Below are positions 1-5,371 of a stretch of 5,371 bases of DNA, piece by piece. The stretch covers positions 1 through 5,371 of the forward strand of contig CAYRNC010000107.1 in NCBI GenBank assembly GCA_964425645.1, in the 5' to 3' direction. The notes beneath the pieces were generated by a model. That model searched no databases. It had not been told where the DNA came from and saw only the letters and a list, made by a program, of their open reading frames with translations. This stretch comes from CAYRNC01 sp964425645 (GTDB lineage Bacteria > Bacillota > Clostridia > Peptostreptococcales > Anaerovoracaceae). Positions within the stretch are counted from its first letter, which is position 1. Each line of letters opens with the position of its first letter. A program made the translations under genes and the position numbers.

Positions 1-2177
1 GGATTAATAGGCGGAAAATCGAGCATGGTCGGCATCTTATAATCGATGTAATTAAAATTCAGCGGTGTTCCGGTTTTTTTGTCGTACGCTATTTCCTCTA
101 AAAGCCCCTCTCCGATTCCAAAACATTGGCCTCCCAACTGCTGACTTTCCGCCCCTGAAGCATGCATCACCTGGCCCACATCGCTTACAACAACCAGCTG
201 CAGTACTTCTACCTTTCCGGTCTCCAAATCGACTTCGACCTCTGCAAACCAGGCGCCAAAGGCTATGCCGGTAATTGTCTTGTTGTTGCTCCTTGATGTA
301 TGGGCATGAATCGGTACACAATCATCCTCCATCATCACATCTTCTGCCGGCATACCGATTTCAGGGTTGCTTTTTAAAAAGACCCTTGCATCTTTTACAT
401 CCAGTTCTTTACTGTCGTAATTCAGCAATAAGGCCGCACGATCACAAAATTCCTGTTTGATTTTACTGCCTGTCTCGTGTATCGCTTCAGGCATTATGAC
501 CGACACAATGCTGTCGGTTGGGGGGCAATCCTTCAGACCGATTTCCGTATCATTGTGGGAAACCCAGGTTATATCTTCGGGCTTTGTCCCCAAAAAGTCC
601 AGCGTTTCGGCACAGGCTAAAACACATGCGCTATTTGACCCGTTCCCGCATTCATTGGTCGGTGCATTCAATATCACCGACAGATCAGGATTAACTCGAA
701 TAGACGTTTCAATGCGGCCTCTGGGGGTCTCCTGCCATTCTGCATGCCATAAGTTGCTAAACCCCACTCCCAAACCGCGTTTTTTACATCCGTCAATTAA
801 CTCACCCTCACCCGTTGAATGCCGCCTTTGCCAGTCAATCTTTTTTGCCCCCTTTTCCAGTACTGCCAGCAGGCTTTGACTGGGATGAGGCAGCCATTTA
901 TCCGCAAAGTTTTTCCCTATAATCTCAACCGGATCAATATTCAATTTTTCTGCAAGCGCATCCACCGCCTGGGATAAGGCAAAAGAAATTTGAACATGTG
1001 CTATACCGCGCATAATTCCGCCCGGAAGGCGATTGGTGAAATAGACTGTATCCTTTAGTCTGATGTTTGGAACCCCGCTGTAAACCCGCTGTACATTCTC
1101 CTTAATTATGAATTCACAATTATATTCGGCTCCGCCAAAGTATGCTCCGGAATTACCTATTCCGAAAAGGTCCATAGCGGTTATTGTCCCGTCCTTTTTG
1201 CCGGCAAGAGTGACATCCCATGTTGTCATATTTCTTCCGTCATGAAATTCTTCCTGGTTCGTCATTTTATATCGAACCGGCCTGCCGGACTTTTTTGCAA
1301 GCAATGCTGTTATAACATAAAAAACATCCTCACCCATATTCCATTTTCCGAAATGACCTCCGTTGTTGCAATTAATAACACGGATTTTTGATAACGGAAG
1401 TTTAAGATGAGAATGAAGATATATTCTTGTTTGATCGCTGTAATAATGATTTGTCCACACGGTTAACTTCTGTTCATTCCATTTAATCAGACATCCCCTG
1501 TAATCAAGGCAGCCGTGTACGGAGTTTCCCCCAAACGTTTCTTTGACGTTAATAACCGCATCCGCCTCGCTGATGGCTTTATCTACATCTCCGATATGGA
1601 AAACCAAATCATCCGGGCATGATTCTCTATGAGGTAATTGGTTGCTGTTTTTATTCAATTCAGGATGAAGAACTGTAGCATCTTTACTTTCTTCAACTTC
1701 AAGAAAAGCTTCGCGAACGTCCCATTCGATATCGATAAGCTTTATAGCCTCATTCGCTATTTCCTCAGTTTCGGCCGCGACTGCAACACCCATTTGATCG
1801 CCGACCCATCGCGCCGTATTGCTCAAAAATCTTCTGTCCCAATATCGGGGTATTGTATCCCTGTGATACGGAGTGACGGCCTGATCCGTCCATGCATGCG
1901 TCGTTTTACCTAATACGGCTATTTCCGGATCATCATATCGTAAAACAGCGTACACTCCGGATAAATTCTCCGCCCGACTCGTATCCATTTTTTTAATAGT
2001 GGCATTTGCATATGGACTGTTCAGTATCTTGCAGTGAATCATTCCCGGGAATTTACCTTTTAAGGTGAGATCATCAAAATATGTGACCCTTCCCAGCGCC
2101 TTTTCCCTGGCATCGATTTTAGGTCTGTATGTACCTATGAACTTATGTTTTTTTCGTGGAATATAAGTTTCATACAC
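1..2177 (-). CDS. Molybdenum hydroxylase large subunit, xanthine dehydrogenase/CoxL family (partial, C-terminus missing)
   Basis: Molybdopterin-binding catalytic subunit of a xanthine dehydrogenase/aldehyde oxidase-type enzyme, expected to hydroxylate an organic substrate with water in the cytoplasm and pass electrons to the adjacent Fe-S subunit. My translation of the minus strand is open for 725 codons to the window edge. Residues about 20-155 form the N-terminal hammerhead domain (RPKIDAREKALGRVTYFDD; later WVGDQMGVAVAAETEEIANEA). Residues about 165-420 form the first Mo-cofactor domain, with GGHFGKW (273-279), LLAKKSGRPV (292-301), MRGIAHVQ (389-396) and LNIDPVEI (412-419). Residues about 440-725 form the second, with ECGNGS (509-514) and GGQCFGIGEGLLEE (682-695). 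Family members are usually about 750-800 residues, so the conserved catalytic Glu (GEPP-type motif) should lie just outside. The GTG start at 2177-2175 has AGGAGGG (2191-2185) seven bases upstream and overlaps the small-subunit stop by 8 nt, so the two are probably translationally coupled. The family is secure; the substrate is not, because the canonical GGGFGGKE, RGFG and GQG motifs are altered. Confidence 0.93.
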   Translation of the reverse strand, partial: MYETYIPRKKHKFIGTYRPKIDAREKALGRVTYFDDLTLKGKFPGMIHCKILNSPYANATIKKMDTSRAENLSGVYAVLRYDDPEIAVLGKTTHAWTDQAVTPYHRDTIPRYWDRRFLSNTARWVGDQMGVAVAAETEEIANEAIKLIDIEWDVREAFLEVEESKDATVLHPELNKNSNQLPHRESCPDDLVFHIGDVDKAISEADAVINVKETFGGNSVHGCLDYRGCLIKWNEQKLTVWTNHYYSDQTRIYLHSHLKLPLSKIRVINCNNGGHFGKWNMGEDVFYVITALLAKKSGRPVRYKMTNQEEFHDGRNMTTWDVTLAGKKDGTITAMDLFGIGNSGAYFGGAEYNCEFIIKENVQRVYSGVPNIRLKDTVYFTNRLPGGIMRGIAHVQISFALSQAVDALAEKLNIDPVEIIGKNFADKWLPHPSQSLLAVLEKGAKKIDWQRRHSTGEGELIDGCKKRGLGVGFSNLWHAEWQETPRGRIETSIRVNPDLSVILNAPTNECGNGSNSACVLACAETLDFLGTKPEDITWVSHNDTEIGLKDCPPTDSIVSVIMPEAIHETGSKIKQEFCDRAALLLNYDSKELDVKDARVFLKSNPEIGMPAEDVMMEDDCVPIHAHTSRSNNKTITGIAFGAWFAEVEVDLETGKVEVLQLVVVSDVGQVMHASGAESQQLGGQCFGIGEGLLEEIAYDKKTGTPLNFNYIDYKMPTMLDFPPIN

Positions 2178-2712
2178 CTGTCTTCCCTCCTTTTGATCTT
2201 AGTGCGGAGGCTGCATTTACAACGGCTTTTTCAATTCCGTGATAGCATCCGCAGCGGCAAATGTGGCCCGATAACGCCTCCTTGATCTGCTCACTTGTCG
2301 GATTCGGATTTTCATTTAGCAGACTGTGGGTTTCCAAAATAAAACCCGGTGTACAAAATCCGCACTGCATGGCAGTTCCGTACCCGGGTTCACTCATCTC
2401 AACAAATGCATTAACTACTTCGTCGTCCGGCTTTATTCCCTCTATTGTTACTACGTCGCAACCATCAGCTTCAACTGCAAGTGTCATACAAGACAGCGCT
2501 GATTTTCCGTTGATCAATACAGTGCAGGCTCCGCATGCACCTTGTTCACATGACACCTTAACTCCTGTTAATCCCAGCCGTTCCCTTAGCAGGGTGGACA
2601 GCTTTTCCTGCGGTTCTACATCCTTTCCGACTATAAACGTATAATCTTTTCCATTAACCCTGATAGCGATTTGATCACCCTCCTGCATGATACATTGATT
2701 ATTTTTCGTCAT
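2170..2712 (-). CDS. Molybdenum hydroxylase small subunit with two [2Fe-2S] clusters
   Basis: Electron-transfer subunit of the same enzyme, carrying electrons from the molybdenum centre towards FAD or another acceptor. It is 180 residues from the chosen start, slightly longer than the usual 150-165 because of about ten extra N-terminal residues. A plant-ferredoxin-like domain (about 12-90) carries C55, C60, C63 and C75 (C-x4-C-x2-C-x11-C). The all-helical second domain (about 100-175) carries C117 and C120 (QCGFC) and C152 and C154 (CRC). All eight cluster ligands are present. The usual CRCTGY reads CRCGCY here, adding a ninth nearby cysteine, C156. A GTG at 2721 would extend the frame by three codons, but its G is the last base of the AAGGAG Shine-Dalgarno (2726-2721). 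The ATG at 2712, eight bases after that motif, is therefore the likely start. It is the first gene of the operon, and no FAD-subunit gene lies between it and the large subunit. Confidence 0.95.
   Translation of the reverse strand: MTKNNQCIMQEGDQIAIRVNGKDYTFIVGKDVEPQEKLSTLLRERLGLTGVKVSCEQGACGACTVLINGKSALSCMTLAVEADGCDVVTIEGIKPDDEVVNAFVEMSEPGYGTAMQCGFCTPGFILETHSLLNENPNPTSEQIKEALSGHICRCGCYHGIEKAVVNAASALRSKGGKTGV
2185..2191 (-). promoter_or_regulatory. Ribosome binding site that fixes the GTG start of the large subunit
   Basis: AGGAGGG on the minus strand lies inside the last codons of the small subunit, seven bases before GTG 2177. It decides the start: the nearby ATG at 2173-2171 reads into a TAG after 12 codons, whereas the GTG frame stays open to the window edge. 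Confidence 0.8.
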
Positions 2713-2730
2713 AATACTCACTCCTTTTAG

Positions 2731-2756
2731 GTTCTATTCTGTAGAACGGCGTTCTA
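2731..2756. promoter_or_regulatory. Composite palindromic operator candidate for the enzyme operon
   Basis: Three half-sites are arranged so that the middle one pairs with either neighbour. GTTCTA (2731-2736), five bases, TAGAAC (2742-2747) is a perfect inverted repeat. TAGAACGGCGTTCTA (2742-2756) is a second perfect palindrome with seven-base arms around one central base. The element ends five bases from the Shine-Dalgarno of the small subunit and begins at or next to the predicted transcription start, a typical repressor position. IclR-family regulators often bind palindromes of about 15 bp, and an IclR gene is divergent from here, so it is the natural candidate ligand. Binding itself is inferred. 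Confidence 0.65.
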
Positions 2757-2761
2757 TTTAT

Positions 2762-2790
2762 AGGGTAGTACATTAAAAGGTCATTGTCAA
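2762..2790 (-). promoter_or_regulatory. Probable sigma-A promoter of the molybdenum hydroxylase operon
   Basis: On the minus strand a perfect -35 TTGACA (2790-2785) is followed after 17 bases by TACCCT (2767-2762), a weak -10 that keeps the TA...T positions. The better -10-like hexamer TATAAA (2762-2757) is 22 bases from the -35, too far for a normal promoter. A weak -10 would fit a promoter needing activation. Transcription would start near 2755, inside the palindrome at 2742-2756. Confidence 0.5.
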
Positions 2791-2867
2791 TATTAAACAT
2801 AAAAAATCTGATAATTCATGTTCCCACTGCAAAAGCGACAAAGCAGTCGTTCTCATCACCGGCAGCC

Positions 2868-2884
2868 TGAAATTAATTATTTCA
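2868..2884. repeat. A/T-rich palindrome in the divergent intergenic region
   Basis: TGAAAT, five bases, ATTTCA is a perfect inverted repeat. The outer TGAAA...TTTCA pattern resembles sites reported for some IclR-family proteins such as KdgR, so it may be a second operator. In DNA this A/T-rich a chance palindrome is also possible. There is no following T-run, so it is not a terminator. Confidence 0.35.
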
Positions 2885-2995
2885 AAATAATAACAGCCCT
2901 AACGAAGATCTTTATATCGTGTTAGAATAGACAGGATACCTAAAGACGGGAAGGCAGTATAAAACAGTTTAAGACGACCTTATCGGTACTTCCAC

Positions 2996-3024
2996 TTGAC
3001 AGCGGCCCGAAGTGAAACTAAAAT
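2996..3024 (+). promoter_or_regulatory. Sigma-A promoter of the IclR-family regulator gene
   Basis: TTGACA (2996-3001) and TAAAAT (3019-3024) are separated by exactly 17 bases, giving 6/6 and 5/6 matches to the sigma-A consensus. The predicted transcription start near 3031 leaves a 5' leader of about 50 nt before ATG 3081. The inverted repeat TTCCACTT (2990-2997) / AAGTGAAA (3010-3017), with one mismatch, overlaps the -35 and spacer and could be an autoregulatory site. Confidence 0.75.
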
Positions 3025-3080
3025 AACGATATTATATATTCTTAACTATCCTGAATTCTTCAATTAAGGAGGTAAAATTA

Positions 3081-3881
3081 ATGCAAAAATTCAGTGCAAA
3101 TATAAAATCGCTGGACACTGCAATTGATATCATAGAATTTTTATACCAAAACGGCAAAAGCATGGGTATTAATGAAATAAGCAAAGGCCTGGGATTGTAT
3201 AAAAGTACTGTTCATCGAATGCTGAACACCATGAAGCAGCGTGGTTATATCTACCAGAATAAAGACGATTCTAAATACAGCATAGGTTCACGCTTCTATT
3301 CTATTGGACTTTTATTGACTGATAAACTAGCCATATTTGATATGCTTCAACCTTATGCCTGGAGACTGAGCGAAAAATATAACGAATGCACCCACATCTC
3401 AGTACCGGACTTTTTTGCAAGCGACTGCCCCAAACAAATATCGGTATTAAAAGCAAATGCCGGTGATAATATCTTAAACGCCACGCCCCCGCTCGGAATA
3501 CCCTCCCATTCCCATTGCTCCGCAAGCGGTAAATGCTTAATGGCGTATGCAGGTGAAGATTATCTGAATCGATACCGAGGCTGCAAATTAGAAAAGTTTA
3601 CGAGCAATACGATTACCGATTGGACCGAGATGGAACGTGAGCTGGTAAAAATCCGGGAACACGGGTATGCTATAGATATGGGTGAACTGGAAGAAGGTTT
3701 AATGTGTGCCGCAGTCCCTATGATTAATTTGAAAGGTGAAATCGTTGCCGCCGTAAGCATGATAGGATCATGCCTCAGATTAGGGAAATATAAACTGGAA
3801 GATATAATCAAGGATCTTTATGATATGATCGGCCAGGTAGAGATGTACGTAAAACCGACAGTAAGCTATAAAGACCTATAA
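3081..3881 (+). CDS. IclR-family transcriptional regulator
   Basis: DNA-binding regulator of 266 residues, a normal full length for the IclR family (about 240-280). Residues about 8-65 form the winged helix-turn-helix: LDTAIDIIEFL, then GINEISKGLGLYKSTVHRML (29-48, including the recognition helix) and the wing around RGYIYQNKDDSKYSIG. Residues about 80-258 form the C-terminal effector-binding domain, with the family signature HSHCSASGKCLMAY (143-156) and GYAIDMGELEEGLMCAAVP (195-213). These proteins usually bind small organic acids or aromatic compounds and act as repressors or activators. The start is supported by AAGGAGGT (3066-3073), seven bases before ATG, and by a strong promoter. It is transcribed divergently from the molybdenum hydroxylase operon, which it probably controls. 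The ligand cannot be read from the sequence. No convincing terminator follows. Confidence 0.95.
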   Translation: MQKFSANIKSLDTAIDIIEFLYQNGKSMGINEISKGLGLYKSTVHRMLNTMKQRGYIYQNKDDSKYSIGSRFYSIGLLLTDKLAIFDMLQPYAWRLSEKYNECTHISVPDFFASDCPKQISVLKANAGDNILNATPPLGIPSHSHCSASGKCLMAYAGEDYLNRYRGCKLEKFTSNTITDWTEMERELVKIREHGYAIDMGELEEGLMCAAVPMINLKGEIVAAVSMIGSCLRLGKYKLEDIIKDLYDMIGQVEMYVKPTVSYKDL

Positions 3882-4010
3882 TCCGATTACCGAATCCGCA
3901 GCAAACTTCAGAAACAGTCTTTTCAAAGCTAATCACAGGTTGTCCTATTAACAGTACAGGGGCTTTCTGCAGCATCACCCGTCATGAAAACCCTCCCAAT
4001 ACCCGGACAT

Positions 4011-5183
4011 TCAGCCGATGTTTGACACAGTCATTTGATACAAGCCCGACGCAAAATAATCATTGATAACCAACAAGGAATATAATAGCTGCTCAAAATT
4101 CCGCATAGCCGCAACATATTCTCTCCTGTTCAAATTATAGCCCTGCTCTATAATCAACCCGGCAAAGGCATCAAAAAGTTCCTTCCATTTAGCTTCATTC
4201 CAGTATGGATTAATTTTGCCGAAGTATGTTGATAACAGGTTGCTGTATTGATATATTGCTTTCGTTTTAGCATGTAAATCGGTCTGATCGCTGTTTAGAA
4301 TTGCATCTGCCAGTTCTTCTATCCTAATCACATACAGTAACAGTAAATCAGCCAATTCCCTGGCAACGTCTGTACCTAAAATGAGTTCAACCTTCTCTTT
4401 AATTCGAAGAATCAATTCATAGAATTTTTGTGTCACATCCTGATCATTTCCAAGGCCCACTATTTTTGTCACCATATAAAAACGCGTCAGATATGCCCAT
4501 TCAGTCCCGATCTGTCTGAAATCCTTGATCATATTATAGTATACAGCAGGTATTTGCCTCCGGCTTTCGGGTAATAACCGTATGACCGCTTCGGCCCGGT
4601 AATCTCCTATATCCAAAGCTGTTTGCATGAGTCCCTGAAAAACATCAAGAGCCTGAGCGTAATCCCCTGTCAGTATCGTAAATGCCTCCGCAATCAAATC
4701 CTTGTTATATGTGTAAAATAGATTTTTCCATTTGCATTCGTCCCAATAGGGACTGGCCCGGGACAGCTCCTTCGAAATTTTATCCGATATTTCATAAAGC
4801 CTGCGGACGCTTTCATCCGACTTCTTCTGATCTTTTGTTATCATCCCGTCAAGTAAATCCTTTAATGCATTTAAGTAATCCAACGTCAATGGATCGATAC
4901 CTGTTGCAGCACCCGGTAAATTGCTTACTAATTGCTTTATTTCAACCGGTACATTCAGAATTTCATTAAAGGTTGCCTCCGGAATTCCCATGCCTGCCAG
5001 GCTTTCTACGATGTAAAACCGAAACAAGTAGGTCATTTTACTCACTAAAACACGAAACTGGCTAATCAAGTTTGCCTGCTCATAAGATAATGACCACAGC
5101 GATCCGTTATTATCGTTTGGCAAGTTCCAACATCCCCTCGCTAAAATATATTTAGGAAACTGATAATAATATATGCCGCGCAT
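4011..5183 (-). CDS. Uncharacterised helical protein with two tandem copies of a PYW-motif domain
   Basis: 390 residues from the longest start. No function is recognised. The sequence consists of two related halves, about 43-201 and 223-384, with a period near 180 residues. Shared landmarks are YLFRFY (52-57) / YLTRFY (231-236), PYW (145-147) / PYW (326-328), KWKNLF (151-156) / KWKELF (332-337), and GDY (193-195) / NDY (374-376). Both halves look entirely alpha-helical, with no signal peptide, membrane segment or obvious catalytic motif. From memory, the domain resembles single-copy hypothetical proteins of spore-forming Firmicutes with an SxINPYW-type motif, some carrying unreliable enzyme names in databases. 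The start is uncertain: ATG 5183 has no Shine-Dalgarno and sits just behind a TATAAT. An in-frame TTG at 5123 has GAGGGG (5139-5134) ten bases upstream and would give 370 residues without losing either repeat. The gene is convergent with the regulator and appears functionally unrelated to it. Confidence 0.85.
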   Translation of the reverse strand: MRGIYYYQFPKYILARGCWNLPNDNNGSLWSLSYEQANLISQFRVLVSKMTYLFRFYIVESLAGMGIPEATFNEILNVPVEIKQLVSNLPGAATGIDPLTLDYLNALKDLLDGMITKDQKKSDESVRRLYEISDKISKELSRASPYWDECKWKNLFYTYNKDLIAEAFTILTGDYAQALDVFQGLMQTALDIGDYRAEAVIRLLPESRRQIPAVYYNMIKDFRQIGTEWAYLTRFYMVTKIVGLGNDQDVTQKFYELILRIKEKVELILGTDVARELADLLLLYVIRIEELADAILNSDQTDLHAKTKAIYQYSNLLSTYFGKINPYWNEAKWKELFDAFAGLIIEQGYNLNRREYVAAMRNFEQLLYSLLVINDYFASGLYQMTVSNIG

Positions 5184-5185
5184 GC

Positions 5186-5213
5186 ATTATAAGGTGTCTG
5201 TAAGAATTCTGAA
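5186..5213 (-). promoter_or_regulatory. Possible promoter immediately before the duplicated helical protein gene
   Basis: A perfect -10 TATAAT (5191-5186) is preceded at 16 bases by TTCAGA (5213-5208, 4/6 to TTGACA). A TTGAAT at 5218-5213 is 21 bases away and too distant. If used, transcription would begin near 5179, after the ATG at 5183, and translation would have to start downstream, for example at TTG 5123. Only the -10 is convincing. Confidence 0.4.
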
Positions 5214-5224
5214 TTCAATATATT

Positions 5225-5248
5225 TTAAAAAGAACCTTGAAGTACCAT
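5225..5248 (-). CDS. Seven-codon ORF behind a very strong ribosome binding site (possible leader peptide)
   Basis: On the minus strand AGGAGGGG (5262-5255) is followed after six bases by ATG GTA CTT CAA GGT TCT TTT TAA, encoding MVLQGSF. This is the best ribosome binding site between the terminator at 5301-5335 and the helical-protein gene, yet the frame closes at once. It is not in frame with ATG 5183, and that frame has its own TAA at 5189-5187, so a single frameshift would not join them. It may be a leader peptide, the relic of an older start, or a tiny gene. Confidence 0.3.
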   Translation of the reverse strand: MVLQGSF

Positions 5249-5276
5249 AACCTACCCCTCCTTTTTTTTATTCCAA

Positions 5277-5292
5277 CTGATACTGTTATCAG
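5277..5292. repeat. Short palindrome upstream of the strong ribosome binding site
   Basis: CTGATA, four bases, TATCAG is a perfect six-base-arm inverted repeat about 15 bases before the AGGAGGGG on the minus strand. It could be an operator or a small 5' hairpin. No T-run follows on either strand, so it is not an intrinsic terminator. Confidence 0.35.
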
Positions 5293-5300
5293 GTTTAGAG

Positions 5301-5335
5301 AATAATAAAACAGAGGGCAGATTCTCTGCCCCCTG
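5301..5335 (-). terminator. Rho-independent terminator of the minus-strand gene entering from the right
   Basis: On the minus strand CAGGGGGCAGA (5335-5325), a GAA loop, and TCTGCCCTCTG (5321-5311) form an 11-bp stem with one G-U pair, followed directly by TTTTATTATT (5310-5301). The mispair is G-U only in the minus-strand transcript (A-C in the plus-strand one), and the T-run lies on the minus side, so orientation is clear. It begins six bases after the TAA at 5344-5342. Confidence 0.88.
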
Positions 5336-5341
5336 TCCATG

Positions 5342-5371
5342 TTACTTTTTACGTCTGTTGCATCCGGTGAC
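5342..5371 (-). CDS. C-terminal end of an unidentified upstream gene (partial)
   Basis: The minus strand read from the right edge gives nine codons, VTGCNRRKK, then TAA at 5344-5342, six bases before a strong terminator stem. The placement of the stop just before the terminator, and the basic tail, suggest the true end of a gene lying beyond the window. Nine residues are too few to identify it. Another frame is also open across this stretch but would read through the terminator. Confidence 0.45.
   Translation of the reverse strand, partial: VTGCNRRKK

Noticed and set aside
52..879. Open frames of 61-140 codons at 52-321 (minus) and 65-274, 275-460 and 457-879 (plus)
   Set aside because: They lie inside the large-subunit gene in other frames, have no family resemblance, and the true frame on the minus strand is unbroken and matches the xanthine dehydrogenase family.
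1638..1913. 91-codon plus-strand open frame
   Set aside because: Antisense shadow of the N-terminal part of the large subunit; no protein-like motifs.
2261..2644. 127-codon plus-strand open frame
   Set aside because: Antisense shadow of the Fe-S subunit, whose cysteine motifs are unmistakable.
2713..2721. GTG 2721 as the start of the Fe-S subunit
   Set aside because: Its first base is the last base of the Shine-Dalgarno AAGGAG; ATG 2712 is at the proper spacing of eight bases.
2757..2790. TTGACA paired with TATAAA as the enzyme promoter
   Set aside because: The spacer is 22 bases, outside the normal 16-18; the 17-base pairing with TACCCT was preferred although that -10 is weak.
2829..2848. 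ACTGC...GCAGT inverted repeat with a 12-base loop in the divergent region
   Set aside because: Five-base arms with a long loop are expected by chance.
3301..3811. Minus-strand open frames at 3301-3525 and 3560-3811
   Set aside because: Shadows of the IclR-family gene, which has the full domain structure on the plus strand.
3929..3985. 18-codon minus-strand ORF with GGGAGGG (3997-3991) five bases upstream, just after the helical-protein stop
   Set aside because: Too short and without recognisable sequence; a purine-rich stretch before an ATG is expected by chance. Kept only as a note.
3882..4010. Terminator between the convergent regulator and helical-protein genes
   Set aside because: Only weak, interrupted inverted repeats and no T-run on either strand; no intrinsic terminator can be supported here.
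4682..4969. 95-codon plus-strand open frame
   Set aside because: Antisense to the duplicated helical protein; no ribosome binding site or recognisable motif.

Overview
The window looks like a chromosomal segment of a low-to-moderate G+C Firmicute, most likely an anaerobic, possibly spore-forming clostridium-type bacterium. This rests on A/T-rich intergenic DNA, strong AGGAGG-type ribosome binding sites, GTG starts, sigma-A-like promoters and protein sequences of clostridial character. No species can be named from sequence alone.

Layout, left to right. (1) Positions 1-2177, minus strand: a molybdenum hydroxylase large (molybdopterin-binding) subunit of the xanthine dehydrogenase/aldehyde oxidase/CoxL family. 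It is open for 725 codons and runs off the left edge, lacking its last several dozen residues. (2) Positions 2170-2712, minus strand: the matching [2Fe-2S] small subunit, overlapping the large subunit start by 8 nt. (3) Positions 2713-3080: a divergent control region with a promoter on each strand, a composite palindrome just downstream of the enzyme promoter, and further inverted repeats. (4) Positions 3081-3881, plus strand: an intact IclR-family transcription factor, very probably the local regulator of the enzyme. (5) Positions 4011-5183, minus strand: an uncharacterised, probably all-helical protein made of two tandem copies of a domain of about 160 residues, convergent with the regulator. 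(6) Positions 5184-5371: a promoter-like element, a seven-codon ORF behind a very strong ribosome binding site, a small palindrome, a clear minus-strand terminator and the last nine codons of another minus-strand gene.

How the genes work together: the two enzyme subunits should assemble into a cytoplasmic hydroxylase that passes electrons from a molybdenum site through two [2Fe-2S] clusters. An FAD subunit is not in the window and could only lie to the left. The IclR protein probably senses a substrate or pathway intermediate and acts on the palindromes between the divergent genes. The substrate is unknown, and several active-site motifs in the large subunit differ from those of textbook xanthine dehydrogenase. 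The duplicated helical protein appears to be an independent transcription unit.

Most worth a second look are the altered active-site motifs of the large subunit, the overlapping palindromes at the enzyme promoter, the duplicated helical protein with its contested start, and an 18-bp exact repeat shared by the enzyme and regulator genes. No mobile element, CRISPR array, tRNA or rRNA was seen.
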